Assembly: GCA_050744245.1 (NCBI GenBank) | Contig: JBOGGX010000279.1 | Span: forward strand, 1 to 13,393 | Direction of reading: 5' to 3' | Length of the DNA: 13,393 nt | Source of the DNA: JBOGGX01 sp050744245 | GTDB taxonomy: Bacteria > Actinomycetota > Acidimicrobiia > Acidimicrobiales > JBOGGX01 | In this document: one piece after another, positions 1 through 7,786 of the stretch | Numbering within the stretch: position 1 is the first letter of the stretch | Layout of the letters: the number at the start of each line of letters is the position of its first letter | Position numbers and translations under genes: made by a program | The notes under the pieces: model-generated | What the model was told of the DNA's origin: nothing | Database searches by the model: none | Seen by the model: the letters and a program-made list of their open reading frames with translations, nothing else

Positions 1-3000
1 CCGCCTGTCAACCGCGGCGGCCAGGCCGTCGGCCGGCCGGGCGATGTGCACGAGCTGCTTGCTCTCCGACACCAGCGCGTGGCCGGGCAGCATCGTCGGA
101 ACGGCGCGGGCGCTGATGTCGGCCACCGAGTAGTCGCTGGGGTTTGCCATCCGGAGCACCCAGCGCTGCCTGACCGTGGAGGCGATGAGATGGCTGATGG
201 CGCCGGCCCGGTCGCCGGTGATGACGACGTACAGACCGACCTCCGGCCCGTCGGAACACACCCGGATGAAGGCCTCGATGAGCTCCTGGCCGGCGATGTC
301 CTGGTACTCGGCGACCAGGGCGGGCCAGCCGTCGATCATGGTGACGATGGTCGCCTGCTCCGCCCGCTCCTGGGCCGGGAGCTGGCGGCGCCGGTCGAGC
401 TCCGACCTGAGGAAGCGGAACAGCCGCTGCTGGCGTTCGCGTTCGCTGGCCAGCACGACCCCGCCGCAGTGGGGCAGGTCGGCCAGCGGCGCCAGCTCGC
501 CGGCGCCGTAGTCGATGACGTAGAGGTGCAGCGCGTCCGGGGGCATCACCCGGGCCAACGAAAGGGCCAGGCTCGACAGCAGGGTGGTCGTGCCGCTGCC
601 CACGAGCCCGTACACGAGCAGGTTGCCGTCGACCATCCTCCAGCCCGTCGGGTACTGCCGCTGGGAGTCGGGATCGTCGGCCAGGGCGAGCGGCACGTAG
701 CCGAGGTCGCCGTCCGCCGCGGCCATGGCCCCGTCGATGAGGCCGTCGAGGTCGATCTCGGTGGGGAGCGGATCGGGCCATGGTCGTCGTGGTTCCGGCC
801 GGCCGCTTCGATCGAAGGCCTCGGTGATCGTGGCCACGAGCACCGCGAGGTCGGTGACCTCGACGGCGGACCGGTCGTCGCGCCCGCCGTCGGCGGTGGG
901 CGGCGCTTCTGCGGGGCGGGGCTGGGGCCCGTACACGAACGGAGCGACGTCGACCGGAACCCAGGACGCCTCGTTCCTCGCTCCCGTCGAGAGCGCGGTC
1001 TGGATGGCGACGACCTCGTTCGGACCGAGCCGGACGTAGGCCCGGCCCGGTGCCGTGCGGGGAATGGCGGCCGCGTCCGGCACGTCGATCACGTCGCTCG
1101 AGTCGGACTTGTCCTGGACCCGAAGGGCGATGCGCAGGTTGGTGTTGGCCCGGATGTTGTCGCTGATCGCCCCCTGCGGGCGTTGGGTGGCCAGCAGCAT
1201 GTGCACGCCGAGGCTGCGTCCGCGTTGGGCCACGCCGACCAGGGCGTCGATGAACTCGGGGAGCTCGGCCTTCAACGTGGCGAACTCGTCGATGATCACG
1301 ATCAGCCTGGGCAGCGGCTCGGCGCCCTTGTGGTTGCGCAGGTAGTCGGGCAGGTCGGTGGCGGCGGCCGAGCGGAGCAGACGCTCACGGAACTTGAGCT
1401 CGGCCTCCAGGCAGCGCAGCGCCCGTTCGGCCAGGTGCTCGTCGAGGTCGGTGACCATGCCGACCGTGTGCGGCAGCTTGGCGCACTCGTCGAACGCGCT
1501 CCCGCCCTTGAAGTCGACCAGCACGAAGGTCAGGTGGTCGGGGTCGACGGTGGCGGCCAGCCCGGCCACCATCGTGCGCAGCAGCTCGGACTTCCCTGCG
1601 CCGGTGGTGCCGCCGACCAGCGCGTGCGGGCCGTCGGCGACGAAGTCGACGGAGAAGATGCCGTCCTCGGCCACGCCGATGGGCGATGCCGGCTTCGGAT
1701 CGCTGCCTCCGGCCTTCCATCGGGCGGTGATCGCCTCCGGCGTGCACTCCTCCAGGTCGAGCAGCGGGAGCAGCCGGATCGATGCGGGGAGACCGGCCCC
1801 GACCAGATCGAGCTCGGGATCCTCGAACCGGGCCAGGGACCGGGCACAGTCCCGAGCGACGTCGACCGTCAGCCCGCCGGCGAGGAACCCGGTGATGCGC
1901 TCGCCCAGTTGGGGCAGGGTGAGATCGGCCTCGCCGTCGTCGCCCCTCATCTCGATCACCGTGGTGCAGACCGCCGGCAGCCGGTCGGCGGTGGCGGCGA
2001 TGACGATGCCGGCCACGAGCCCCCCGTCGCCTCGGAGCAGGTTGCGGGTCGGCGCCTTGCGGCCCTCGGTGAGCGACTCGTCGTCGACCACGATCAGCAG
2101 GGTGGGCCCGACCGGTCGCCGGTCCCGATCGGCCGCGGCGAGGCGGTCGGCTCTGGTCCGTGACGGCTCCGTCTTGAGGTGCGCCTCGACCAGGCGGGTC
2201 GACAGCTCGCGATCGGCCGACAGCAGGCGGGCGGTGCCGGTCGAGTCGCGCGTGTGAGGCAGCCACTTGACCCAGTCCCACGCCGGGCCGGCACCCTCCT
2301 CGGCGAGCACCATCATCGGGAGATCGGCCGGGCCGTGGAGGACCGCGGCCTGGCACACGAGCGAGCGGGCCAGGGCCAGGGCGGCGTTCCTGTCCCCGAC
2401 GATCCCGGCCACGCCCCCGCCGGACAGGTCGACCGGTACGGGGGCCCTGGGCAGGGTCGACGCCTCCTGAAGGGCGCTCGTCAGCTCATCGGGCAGCACG
2501 GTCGTCTGGTCGCGCCCGGAGACCGGCGGTGGGGACGGCACGTCGCCCACGCCCGCCCGCAACCGGAGGAAGTCGTCATGGGCCGGTCGCCGTTCCCAAA
2601 GGGAGGTGCTCGGGAGGGTGACCCGGCGGAGGATCTCGGCCGGGTCGGGATAGGCCGTCTCCCGCCGGCCGCGCTCGTCCTCCAGCGTCTCGTCGAGCCG
2701 CCCTCGGAACTCGGCCAGCTCCGTGTCGAACCGAGCATGGTCACCCCGCTCGCTCTTGCGCCGCCGACGCTTGCTGTCGAGTGCGTTGCCGATCGCCATC
2801 ACCGGCGAGAGACCGGCGAACAGCAGGTACTGCGGCGACTTCATCACCGCGAACATGGCCCCGGCGAAGACCAGCGGGGCCACGATGCTGATCACCGAGA
2901 GCGGCGACTTCGCTCCGCCCGACCTTGGCGGCTGGGGCAGCCTCAGCGGCTCGATCGGGGGCGGGGCCGCGGGGCGCGGCGGGCGGTTGAACGGGATGGT

Positions 3001-3636
3001 GCCCGCCGAGCTCGTGTGCCGCAGGGGGTCGACCGCGACCGGCCGATCGTCGTCGCGGACCGGGCGGAGCTCGAGCTCGAGCGCCCCGATCCGGATCGTC
3101 GTCGCCTCGGTGACGGTCACCGGGTCGACCACCGGCTCGCCGGCGATCCATGTGCCGTTGTGCGACTCGAGGTCGTCGATCGTTACCTCACCGTCCGTCG
3201 TCATCGTGACCGACGCATGCCGCTTCGAGACGGTGTCGTGGTGGAGCACGATCTCGCAGCCCGGCGCCCGGCCGACGACCGCCGTGCTCGGCCTCATGGC
3301 GAACCGGCGTCCGGCGTCGAGACCGTTGACCACGACCAGCTCCCGCTCGGTGGCCGCCGGCGACAGGCCGACGGGCGGGGCCGCGACCGTCGCCCCCCGG
3401 AAGCCGTTGCCCCCGCCGGGGGCGCCGAACCGGACGACGGCGCCCTCGTACAGCCCGGCGTCGACCAGCTCGAGGTCGGGATCGGCGCGCAGCTCGCCGA
3501 TCAGCAACGGCCGGTCGGCCGCGGCCCGGCCCGCAGGGTCGAGCGCGGCGGCCAGGTCGGCCACCGTCGCCGCCGGGTTGTTGACCCTGACGTCGAGCTC
3601 CCGGCGATGGGCGCCGTCATCGAAGACGATCTGCAC
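1..3636 (-). CDS. FHA-containing FtsK/SpoIIIE ATPase, EssC/EccC-like (3' end outside window)
   Basis: Membrane-anchored motor ATPase of the type VII secretion kind; 1212 codons are visible and the C-terminus lies beyond the left edge. Residues 1-90 form a beta-rich N-terminal domain. Residues about 105-175 are an FHA domain with the expected GR (122-123), SKRH (137-140) and HNGT (159-162) signatures, so it should bind phosphothreonine peptides. Two hydrophobic helices follow at about 247-265 and 269-285, then a long linker containing WDWVKWLPHT, typical of EccC/EssC. The first ATPase module has Walker A GTTGAGKS (676-683) and Walker B LIVIIDE (778-784). The second is degenerate: GLVGSGTTT (1010-1018) lacks the P-loop lysine and its Walker B reads MIDG. 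Known EssC proteins have a third module, which would be off-window. The start is uncertain: GTG 3636 is chosen because the first beta strand begins there; TTG 3645 is the alternative. It lies 39 bp after the TetR stop on the same strand. No WXG100 substrate gene is visible. Confidence 0.88.
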   Translation of the reverse strand, partial: MQIVFDDGAHRRELDVRVNNPAATVADLAAALDPAGRAAADRPLLIGELRADPDLELVDAGLYEGAVVRFGAPGGGNGFRGATVAAPPVGLSPAATERELVVVNGLDAGRRFAMRPSTAVVGRAPGCEIVLHHDTVSKRHASVTMTTDGEVTIDDLESHNGTWIAGEPVVDPVTVTEATTIRIGALELELRPVRDDDRPVAVDPLRHTSSAGTIPFNRPPRPAAPPPIEPLRLPQPPRSGGAKSPLSVISIVAPLVFAGAMFAVMKSPQYLLFAGLSPVMAIGNALDSKRRRRKSERGDHARFDTELAEFRGRLDETLEDERGRRETAYPDPAEILRRVTLPSTSLWERRPAHDDFLRLRAGVGDVPSPPPVSGRDQTTVLPDELTSALQEASTLPRAPVPVDLSGGGVAGIVGDRNAALALARSLVCQAAVLHGPADLPMMVLAEEGAGPAWDWVKWLPHTRDSTGTARLLSADRELSTRLVEAHLKTEPSRTRADRLAAADRDRRPVGPTLLIVVDDESLTEGRKAPTRNLLRGDGGLVAGIVIAATADRLPAVCTTVIEMRGDDGEADLTLPQLGERITGFLAGGLTVDVARDCARSLARFEDPELDLVGAGLPASIRLLPLLDLEECTPEAITARWKAGGSDPKPASPIGVAEDGIFSVDFVADGPHALVGGTTGAGKSELLRTMVAGLAATVDPDHLTFVLVDFKGGSAFDECAKLPHTVGMVTDLDEHLAERALRCLEAELKFRERLLRSAAATDLPDYLRNHKGAEPLPRLIVIIDEFATLKAELPEFIDALVGVAQRGRSLGVHMLLATQRPQGAISDNIRANTNLRIALRVQDKSDSSDVIDVPDAAAIPRTAPGRAYVRLGPNEVVAIQTALSTGARNEASWVPVDVAPFVYGPQPRPAEAPPTADGGRDDRSAVEVTDLAVLVATITEAFDRSGRPEPRRPWPDPLPTEIDLDGLIDGAMAAADGDLGYVPLALADDPDSQRQYPTGWRMVDGNLLVYGLVGSGTTTLLSSLALSLARVMPPDALHLYVIDYGAGELAPLADLPHCGGVVLASERERQQRLFRFLRSELDRRRQLPAQERAEQATIVTMIDGWPALVAEYQDIAGQELIEAFIRVCSDGPEVGLYVVITGDRAGAISHLIASTVRQRWVLRMANPSDYSVADISARAVPTMLPGHALVSESKQLVHIARPADGLAAAVDRR

Positions 3637-3675
3637 CGCCCACAAACGGTAGTGGCTGGGGTGGTCGCCGCCGCC

Positions 3676-4479
3676 TCAGCCCGAGCGGGCCTCGATGTAG
3701 GTCTCGATGCCGTCGAGCAGGCGTTGCAGGCCGAACTCGAAGGTGTCGAGCGCGTCCCTGACCGTGTACGGCGTGTCGTCGTCCTCGGCCCGGTCGAGCT
3801 GGACGAACGCGTGGTCCTCGGCGTCGAGCCGAGCCGCCGTCGGGTAGCGCTCGGCAAATTGGTCGCCCATGATCTCCTCGAGCACCGGGGCCCGGGCCTC
3901 CCACCAGTCGTCGTCGCTGAGCCCGGTGGCCTGCTCGGCGGTCGCCGCGTCGGACACGGCCTTGGCCGCGCCGCGAACGAAGCCGTGGACGACGGCGACG
4001 ATGCGGGCGATCTCGCCGCCGGGCAGGCCGAGCCCGTCGAACAGCCGCAGTTGCGACTCGTAGCAGTCGAACTCGTGCGGACCGAGCAGCGCTCTCGCGC
4101 CCGAGATCTGCAGGACCCATGGGTGACGCTCGTAGAACTCCCATCCGTCACGGGCCGAGGCCTCGACGGCCGGGCGCCAGCCCTTGTCGAGCGGGTAGCT
4201 CGTCGGTAGCTCGCCGAGCGCGGTGTCGAGCATGAGGTCGAGCAGCTCGGCCTTGCCCGGGACGTAGGTGTAGATCGCCATCGCGCTTTTCCCCAGGCGC
4301 TCGGCCACGCGCCGCATCGACAGGGCGCTCAGCCCCTCGGCGTCGGCCAGCTCGACGGCGGCGGTCACGATCGCCCGGAGGGTGAGGCCGGGCTTCGGGC
4401 CGCGGGTCGGGCCGGCGCCCAGCTCCCACAGCAGCTCCATCGACCGCCGGGGATCGCCCCGCCCGCTGGACTCGGTCAT
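3676..4479 (-). CDS. TetR-family transcriptional regulator
   Basis: Predicted repressor of 267 residues. The N-terminal helix-turn-helix lies at about residues 34-80, with the recognition region reading MRRVAERLGKSAMAIYTYV, a clear TetR signature. The rest is helical and resembles the TetR C-terminal ligand-binding family found with drug exporters, including an LDLMLDTALGELP stretch right after the HTH. The ATG at 4479 is preceded by AAGGGG only 2 nt away, or GGAG 12 nt away; Met14 is a possible alternative start. The gene is divergent from the DrrAB-type ABC transporter, and two 17-bp repeats sit between them. Repression of the exporter, with relief by a transported compound, is inferred from this arrangement. 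The ligand cannot be read from the sequence. The FtsK-type gene follows on the same strand and could share its transcript. Confidence 0.93.
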   Translation of the reverse strand: MTESSGRGDPRRSMELLWELGAGPTRGPKPGLTLRAIVTAAVELADAEGLSALSMRRVAERLGKSAMAIYTYVPGKAELLDLMLDTALGELPTSYPLDKGWRPAVEASARDGWEFYERHPWVLQISGARALLGPHEFDCYESQLRLFDGLGLPGGEIARIVAVVHGFVRGAAKAVSDAATAEQATGLSDDDWWEARAPVLEEIMGDQFAERYPTAARLDAEDHAFVQLDRAEDDDTPYTVRDALDTFEFGLQRLLDGIETYIEARSG

Positions 4480-4490
4480 TTCCCCTTGTC

Positions 4491-4540
4491 ACTCCTTACA
4501 GCGTACGTTATTCTGCTCGCAGGACTCCGTACACCGTACT
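4491..4540. promoter_or_regulatory. Tandem 17-bp repeats, putative TetR operators
   Basis: Two direct copies are present: ACTCCTTACAGCGTACG at 4491-4507 and ACTCCGTACACCGTACT at 4524-4540. They match at 14 of 17 positions and start 33 bp apart, close to three helical turns, so two dimers would sit on the same face of the DNA. The second copy contains GTAC-ACC-GTAC, a short inverted repeat. Both lie in the 81-bp space between the TetR gene and the ABC ATPase gene, so bound repressor would cover both promoters. The repeat is seen directly; operator function is inferred. Confidence 0.6.
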
Positions 4541-4560
4541 GAATAGAAGTGGGAACGGCC

Positions 4561-5585
4561 ATGGCAATGGACCCGGCGATCAGGACCGAGGGGCTGGTGA
4601 AGCGATACACGCACACCGCCGCGCTCGACGGCCTCGACCTGGCGGTCCGGGCCGGCACCGTGTGCGCCATGCTCGGGCCGAACGGCGCGGGAAAGACGAC
4701 GGCGGTCCGCATCCTGGCCACCCTGCTCCGACCCAACCACGGCCGGGCCGAGGTGGCCGGCCTCGACGTTGCCCGGCACCCGCACGAGGTGCGCCATCGC
4801 ATCGGCCTGAGCGGACAGGAGCCGGCGGTCGACGAGATCCTGAGCGGCCGCCGGAACCTCGTCATGTTCGGCCGGCTCCACCGGCTCGACCGGGCCGCGG
4901 CCCGGCGGCGGGCCGACGAGCTGCTGGAACAGTTCGGGCTGGCCGACACGGCGGGCAAGGCGGTCAAGCACTACTCGGGCGGCATGCGCCGGCGGCTCGA
5001 CCTGGCGGTCACGTTCATCCAGGCGCCGGTCGTGCTCTTCCTCGACGAGCCGACGACGGGCCTGGATCCCCGCAACCGCAACGAGGTCGTCGATCCGGTC
5101 GCTGGTTGGCCGCGGGCACGACGGTGCTGCTGACCACGCAGTACCTCGACGAGGCCGACCAGCTCGCCGACCAGGTGGTCGTCATCGATGCCGGGCGGGC
5201 CATCGCCGACGACACACCAGAGCGGCTCAAGACCGACGTGGGCGGCGACCACCTCGACGTCACCGTGACCGACGAGGCCGACCTGGGGGCGGCGGCCTCC
5301 ATCGTCGGCCGGGCCGTGGGCGCCGAGCCCGAGGTCGATCGGGACATCCGCCGGGTCAGCGCGCCCGTGGCGAGCAGGGTGGTCGCGCTGGCCAGGGTCA
5401 TGGAGGCGCTGGCCGAGGCCGGCATCGATGTCGCCGACATCGGCCTCCGGCGGCCGACGCTCGACGACGTGTTCCTCCGCCTCACCGGCCACAGGAGCGA
5501 GCCGGTCGAGACCGTTGGCGAACGGGTTGGCGACGACCCGGCGGCGGAAGCGCCCGAGATCAGAGAGCAGGTGGCGGTCCGATGA
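4561..5585 (+). pseudogene. DrrA-type ABC transporter ATPase, frame broken near 5092-5108
   Basis: ATP-binding subunit of a drug or lipid exporter. From ATG 4561 (GTG 4549 is possible; the ribosome site is weak) the first frame encodes Walker A GPNGAGKTT (39-47), signature YSGGM (138-142) and Walker B VVLFLDEP (157-164), then stops at 5131. The second half, in the frame two bases ahead, has LLTTQYLDEADQLAD, where Gln replaces the usual H-loop His as in DrrA proteins, and the C-terminal PTLDDVFLRLTGH typical of DrrA. Family members read roughly EVWDxVRxLVxAGTT at the join; here the stretch is about 4 nt short, and CGG TCG CTG GTT appears in the third frame, so two small indels are likely. Repaired, the protein would be about 340 residues, normal for the family. 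It overlaps the permease start as ATGA at 5582-5585. It may be a true pseudogene or a sequence error. Confidence 0.85.
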
Positions 5586-6439
5586 CGACGACGACGGCGG
5601 CGACGACCGCGGCGAATGCGGACCGGGTCGTGACCCGTCCGGTCGGCCTCGGCCGACTCCGCGGGGCCGCTCGCGACGCCTGGGTCATCGCCCACCGCGT
5701 CATGTCGCAGTGGGTGCGGGAGCCTCAGATGATCCTGTGGGGGATGTTGTTCCCCATCACCTTCGTGCTGCTGCTCGCCTACGTGTTCGGGAGCGGCATC
5801 ATTGTGCCCGGCGGGGGCAGCTACCGGGAGTTCCTGATGGCCGGCATGTTCGCCCAGGCCATGGCCTTCGGCATCGGCGACACGATGATGTCGGTCCAGG
5901 CCGATGCGGCCAAGGGCGTCACCGTCCGCTTCCGCTCGATGCCCATCGACCCGTCGGCCGTGGTCGTGGGGCGGTGCCTCGCCAACATGATCTATTCGGT
6001 GGTCAGCCTGACGATCCTCGTGGGCTGTGGCCTGGCAATCGGCTGGCGCTGGCATGGCCCGGTCGGCGAGGCGGTCGCCGCCTTCGGTCTGCTGTTGTGG
6101 CTGCGGCTGGCGTGTCTCTGGATCGGCATCTTCCTCGGGCTCAAGGCCAAGACGCCCGAGACGGCCAACGCCGTGTTCGGCCTGCTGTACCCGGTGACGA
6201 TGCTCTCGAACGCCTTCGTGGCCGCCTCGCTGATGCCCGGCTGGCTCGGCGCCATCGCCGAGTGGAACCCGCTGTCGTCCACGATCAACGCCACCCGCCA
6301 GCTTTTCGACAACCCCGGTGTCGAGGCGTCAGGCTGGCTGGCCGACCACGCCGTCCTCATGGCCGTGGTATGGCCGGCGATCCTGACCGCGCTCACGCTC
6401 CCGCTCGCGGTCCGGTCGTTCCAGCGCCTCTCTCGCTGA
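5582..6439 (+). CDS. ABC-2 type permease, DrrB-like
   Basis: Membrane subunit (285 residues) pairing with the preceding ATPase. After a basic cytoplasmic N-terminus (about 1-48) six hydrophobic helices are predicted near residues 51-70, 83-103, 135-154, 165-187, 196-217 and 255-277. The motif EWNPLSSTINATRQLF before the last helix is characteristic of ABC-2 daunorubicin-resistance permeases. The ATG overlaps the ATPase stop by 4 nt (ATGA), so the two are translationally coupled. If the ATPase frame really is broken, ribosomes terminating at 5131 would not reach this start and permease output should fall. This frame is intact. The transported compound is unknown; DrrB relatives export anthracyclines, other hydrophobic drugs or lipids. 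Confidence 0.92.
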   Translation: MTTTTAATTAANADRVVTRPVGLGRLRGAARDAWVIAHRVMSQWVREPQMILWGMLFPITFVLLLAYVFGSGIIVPGGGSYREFLMAGMFAQAMAFGIGDTMMSVQADAAKGVTVRFRSMPIDPSAVVVGRCLANMIYSVVSLTILVGCGLAIGWRWHGPVGEAVAAFGLLLWLRLACLWIGIFLGLKAKTPETANAVFGLLYPVTMLSNAFVAASLMPGWLGAIAEWNPLSSTINATRQLFDNPGVEASGWLADHAVLMAVVWPAILTALTLPLAVRSFQRLSR

Positions 6440-6496
6440 TCGTCGGAACCGCCGGCGGATCGGGGCAAACCGCGAGAAATCCTCGGCCGCAGCCCG

Positions 6497-6502
6497 TACC
6501 TT
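6497..6502 (+). promoter_or_regulatory. -10 element placing transcription start at the ATG (leaderless)
   Basis: TACCTT fits the actinobacterial TANNNT -10 pattern and ends 6 nt before the ATG at 6509. The transcript would begin at or next to the start codon. No Shine-Dalgarno sequence precedes this ATG, which agrees with leaderless translation. No convincing -35 is seen. Confidence 0.4.
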
Positions 6503-6508
6503 GCGTTC

Positions 6509-6637
6509 ATGGCACAGAAATCCAAGCCCTCGGGCCAGGCCAAGAAGCCGGGCCGGAGCCTCAAGGAGAAACGGGCGGCCAAGCACCAGAAGCAGGCCAG
6601 CCAGAAGCAGGCCCGCAAGGGCTGGGAGAACCAGTAG
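6509..6637 (+). CDS. Small lysine/glutamine-rich basic protein
   Basis: A 42-residue protein with about a quarter lysine plus arginine, containing RSLKEKRAAKHQKQ and ending in WENQ. It has no hydrophobic segment, so it is presumably cytoplasmic and may bind nucleic acid or ribosomes; this is inference from charge alone. Codon choice is coding-like, with AAG for nearly every lysine and C or G in third positions. I recall similar short 'SLKEKRAAK' proteins in actinobacteria but cannot name a family. There is no ribosome binding site, and a TANNNT box ends 6 nt upstream, suggesting a leaderless message. It sits 69 bp after the permease and 47 bp before the GNAT fragment. Confidence 0.6.
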   Translation: MAQKSKPSGQAKKPGRSLKEKRAAKHQKQASQKQARKGWENQ

Positions 6638-6684
6638 CCCGGACCGCGCCGGCATGGGTTCCCGGACGACCAAGGAGCGGTGCG

Positions 6685-6925
6685 GTGGACGACTATTCGT
6701 GGGTCCACGACGTCGGTGCGGTGGACTGGGAAGAGCTCTCCGACCTGTATCGGGTCGCGCCCCTGGGCGACAAGCCGCCGGAGCCGCTCATGACCGTGTT
6801 CGGCCACAGCATGTTCACGTGCTTCTGCTATGCCGGCGAGGACCTGGTCGGCGCCGGACGGGCGTTGGCCGACGGCCTCGACTGTGCGTACATCGCCGAC
6901 GTGGCGGTCCACGAGCCGAGGAGGC
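6685..6925 (+). pseudogene. GNAT acetyltransferase, N-terminal part only
   Basis: GTG 6685 has a strong AAGGAG at 6672-6677, 7 nt away. The first roughly 75 residues read as the N-terminal half of a GNAT N-acetyltransferase: VDWEELSDLYRVAPLGDKPP, then a beta-strand pair around FTCFCYAGEDLVGAGRALAD, then AYIADVAVHE, which in the family leads into the acetyl-CoA-binding Q/RxxGxG/A loop. Here HEPRRQGTTL only loosely resembles that loop, and from about 6925 the DNA is antisense to a different protein. The open frame runs on to 7305 but encodes no acetyltransferase sequence after the break. The C-terminal half of the fold and most of the cofactor site are lost, so activity is not expected. Confidence 0.75.
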
Positions 6926-7187
6926 AGGGGACGACGCTGAGCTCGATCTCGTCGAGCCGGCCCAGCCGGAGTAGCTGCTGGGCGACGTTGGCGGCGCACA
7001 CCGAGACGCTGCGGTCGCCGGCCGCCTCCTGGGCCAGCTCGACCGCCCGTTCGAGGTCGTCGGTCACGAAGGAGACCCTCGGGCTCCACTCGCCCTCGCT
7101 CGGTGGCTCGTGGGTGACGACGAAGATCGGGACGTCGAATGGATGGCCGTGCCGCCAACCGCCCGCGATGTCGAGCGCTGCATCGCC
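6913..7187 (-). pseudogene. RibD/dihydrofolate-reductase-like protein, internal fragment
   Basis: Read on the minus strand, about 90 residues match the C-terminal half of the actinobacterial dihydrofolate-reductase-like (RibD C-terminal) family. They include GGWRHGHPFDVPIFVVTHEP, then VSFVTDDLERAVELAQEAAG, then the SVSVCAANVAQQLLRLGRLD nucleotide-binding stretch, and ELSVVPCLLG near the end. The N-terminal half, with the substrate-binding strand, and the last residues (normally GxxLF and after) are missing. The upstream side joins IS1380 transposase sequence in the opposite orientation; the downstream side joins the GNAT fragment. No start codon or ribosome site belongs to it. It is a gene fragment, not a functional reductase. 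Confidence 0.72.
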
Positions 7188-7190
7188 TAG

Positions 7191-7535
7191 CTGGAAGCGC
7201 TGTATCGGGGCCGGGGCCGGGCCGAGCGCCGCATCTGCGACGCCAAGGACACCGGGCTGGCCAACCTGCCGTCGTGGTCCTTCGCCATCAACCAGGCGTG
7301 GCTGACCCTCACCCTCGTCGCCTCCGACCTGCTCGCCTGGTCCCGGCTGCTGGTGCTCGACGGCGATCTCGCCCGGGCCGAACCCAAACGCCTCCGCTAC
7401 TGCCTGCTGCACACCGCCGGCGTGATGGTCCACCGTGGCCGGCAGCGATGGCTCCGCCTCGCCGACGACTGGCCCTGGGTCACCGTGCTCGTCGCCGCGT
7501 TCGAGCGCGTGCACACCCTGCCGTTGCGAACCTGA
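7191..7535 (+). mobile_element. IS1380-family transposase, C-terminal remnant
   Basis: The last 114 residues of an IS1380-type DDE transposase are preserved: LEALYRGRGRAERRICDAKD with the conserved Glu of the YREK-like region, TGLANLPSWSFAINQAWLTL, then EPKRLRYCLLHTAGVMVHRG and a normal end at the TGA 7533-7535. An in-frame TAG sits directly before the fragment at 7188-7190, and the upstream DNA is the reductase fragment, so the N-terminal two thirds, including the first catalytic aspartates, are gone. It cannot transpose by itself. A recombination or one-ended deletion across an inserted element would give this outcome. Confidence 0.78.
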
Positions 7536-7786
7536 CCGACACAGCGCGGTTCACCGGCAACCGCAGCACCCACCACCGAGCCGGACAGCCCGACAGCACA
7601 TCGAGCCTTGGCGACCCACGCCCTCACGACGGTGGCAACCACGTCCACCCGACGACAGCGCCAAACTCGCTCCGCCGCATGCCGCCCAACCCGCCTACTG
7701 AACGGTCCGGGTTAAGCGATCCGCCGGCGGCATCGCGCCCGGCGGTGGCTGGATGGGATGCTCAGGCCGGCCCTTATCGGGCACCA
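7536..7786. other. Gene-free stretch with possible IS1380 right end
   Basis: I see no gene on either strand here. The first part is probably the non-coding tail of the IS1380 element. The sequence CTGAACGGTCCGGGTTAAG at 7698-7716 is a plausible right terminal end of the element because of its place about 170 bp after the transposase stop. The left end is absent, so the inverted repeat cannot be confirmed. Confidence 0.3.

Noticed and set aside
46..4209. Very long plus-strand open frames across 46-2163 and 2179-4209
   Set aside because: They are antisense to the FtsK-type and TetR genes, which carry clear motifs on the minus strand; the plus translations are Arg/Gly/Asp-rich with no domain, as expected in high-GC DNA.
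5092..5131. Programmed ribosomal frameshift in the ABC ATPase
   Set aside because: No slippery heptamer or downstream structure is evident, and the region is shorter than the family needs by about 4 nt, which favours indels.
6449..6458. CCGCCGGCGG palindrome after the permease as a terminator
   Set aside because: A 10-bp GC palindrome without loop or T-tract; common by chance at this GC content.
6913..7305. Continuation of the GNAT reading frame to 7305 as a full acetyltransferase
   Set aside because: The translation after about 6925 is antisense to reductase-like sequence and contains no acetyltransferase C-terminal half.
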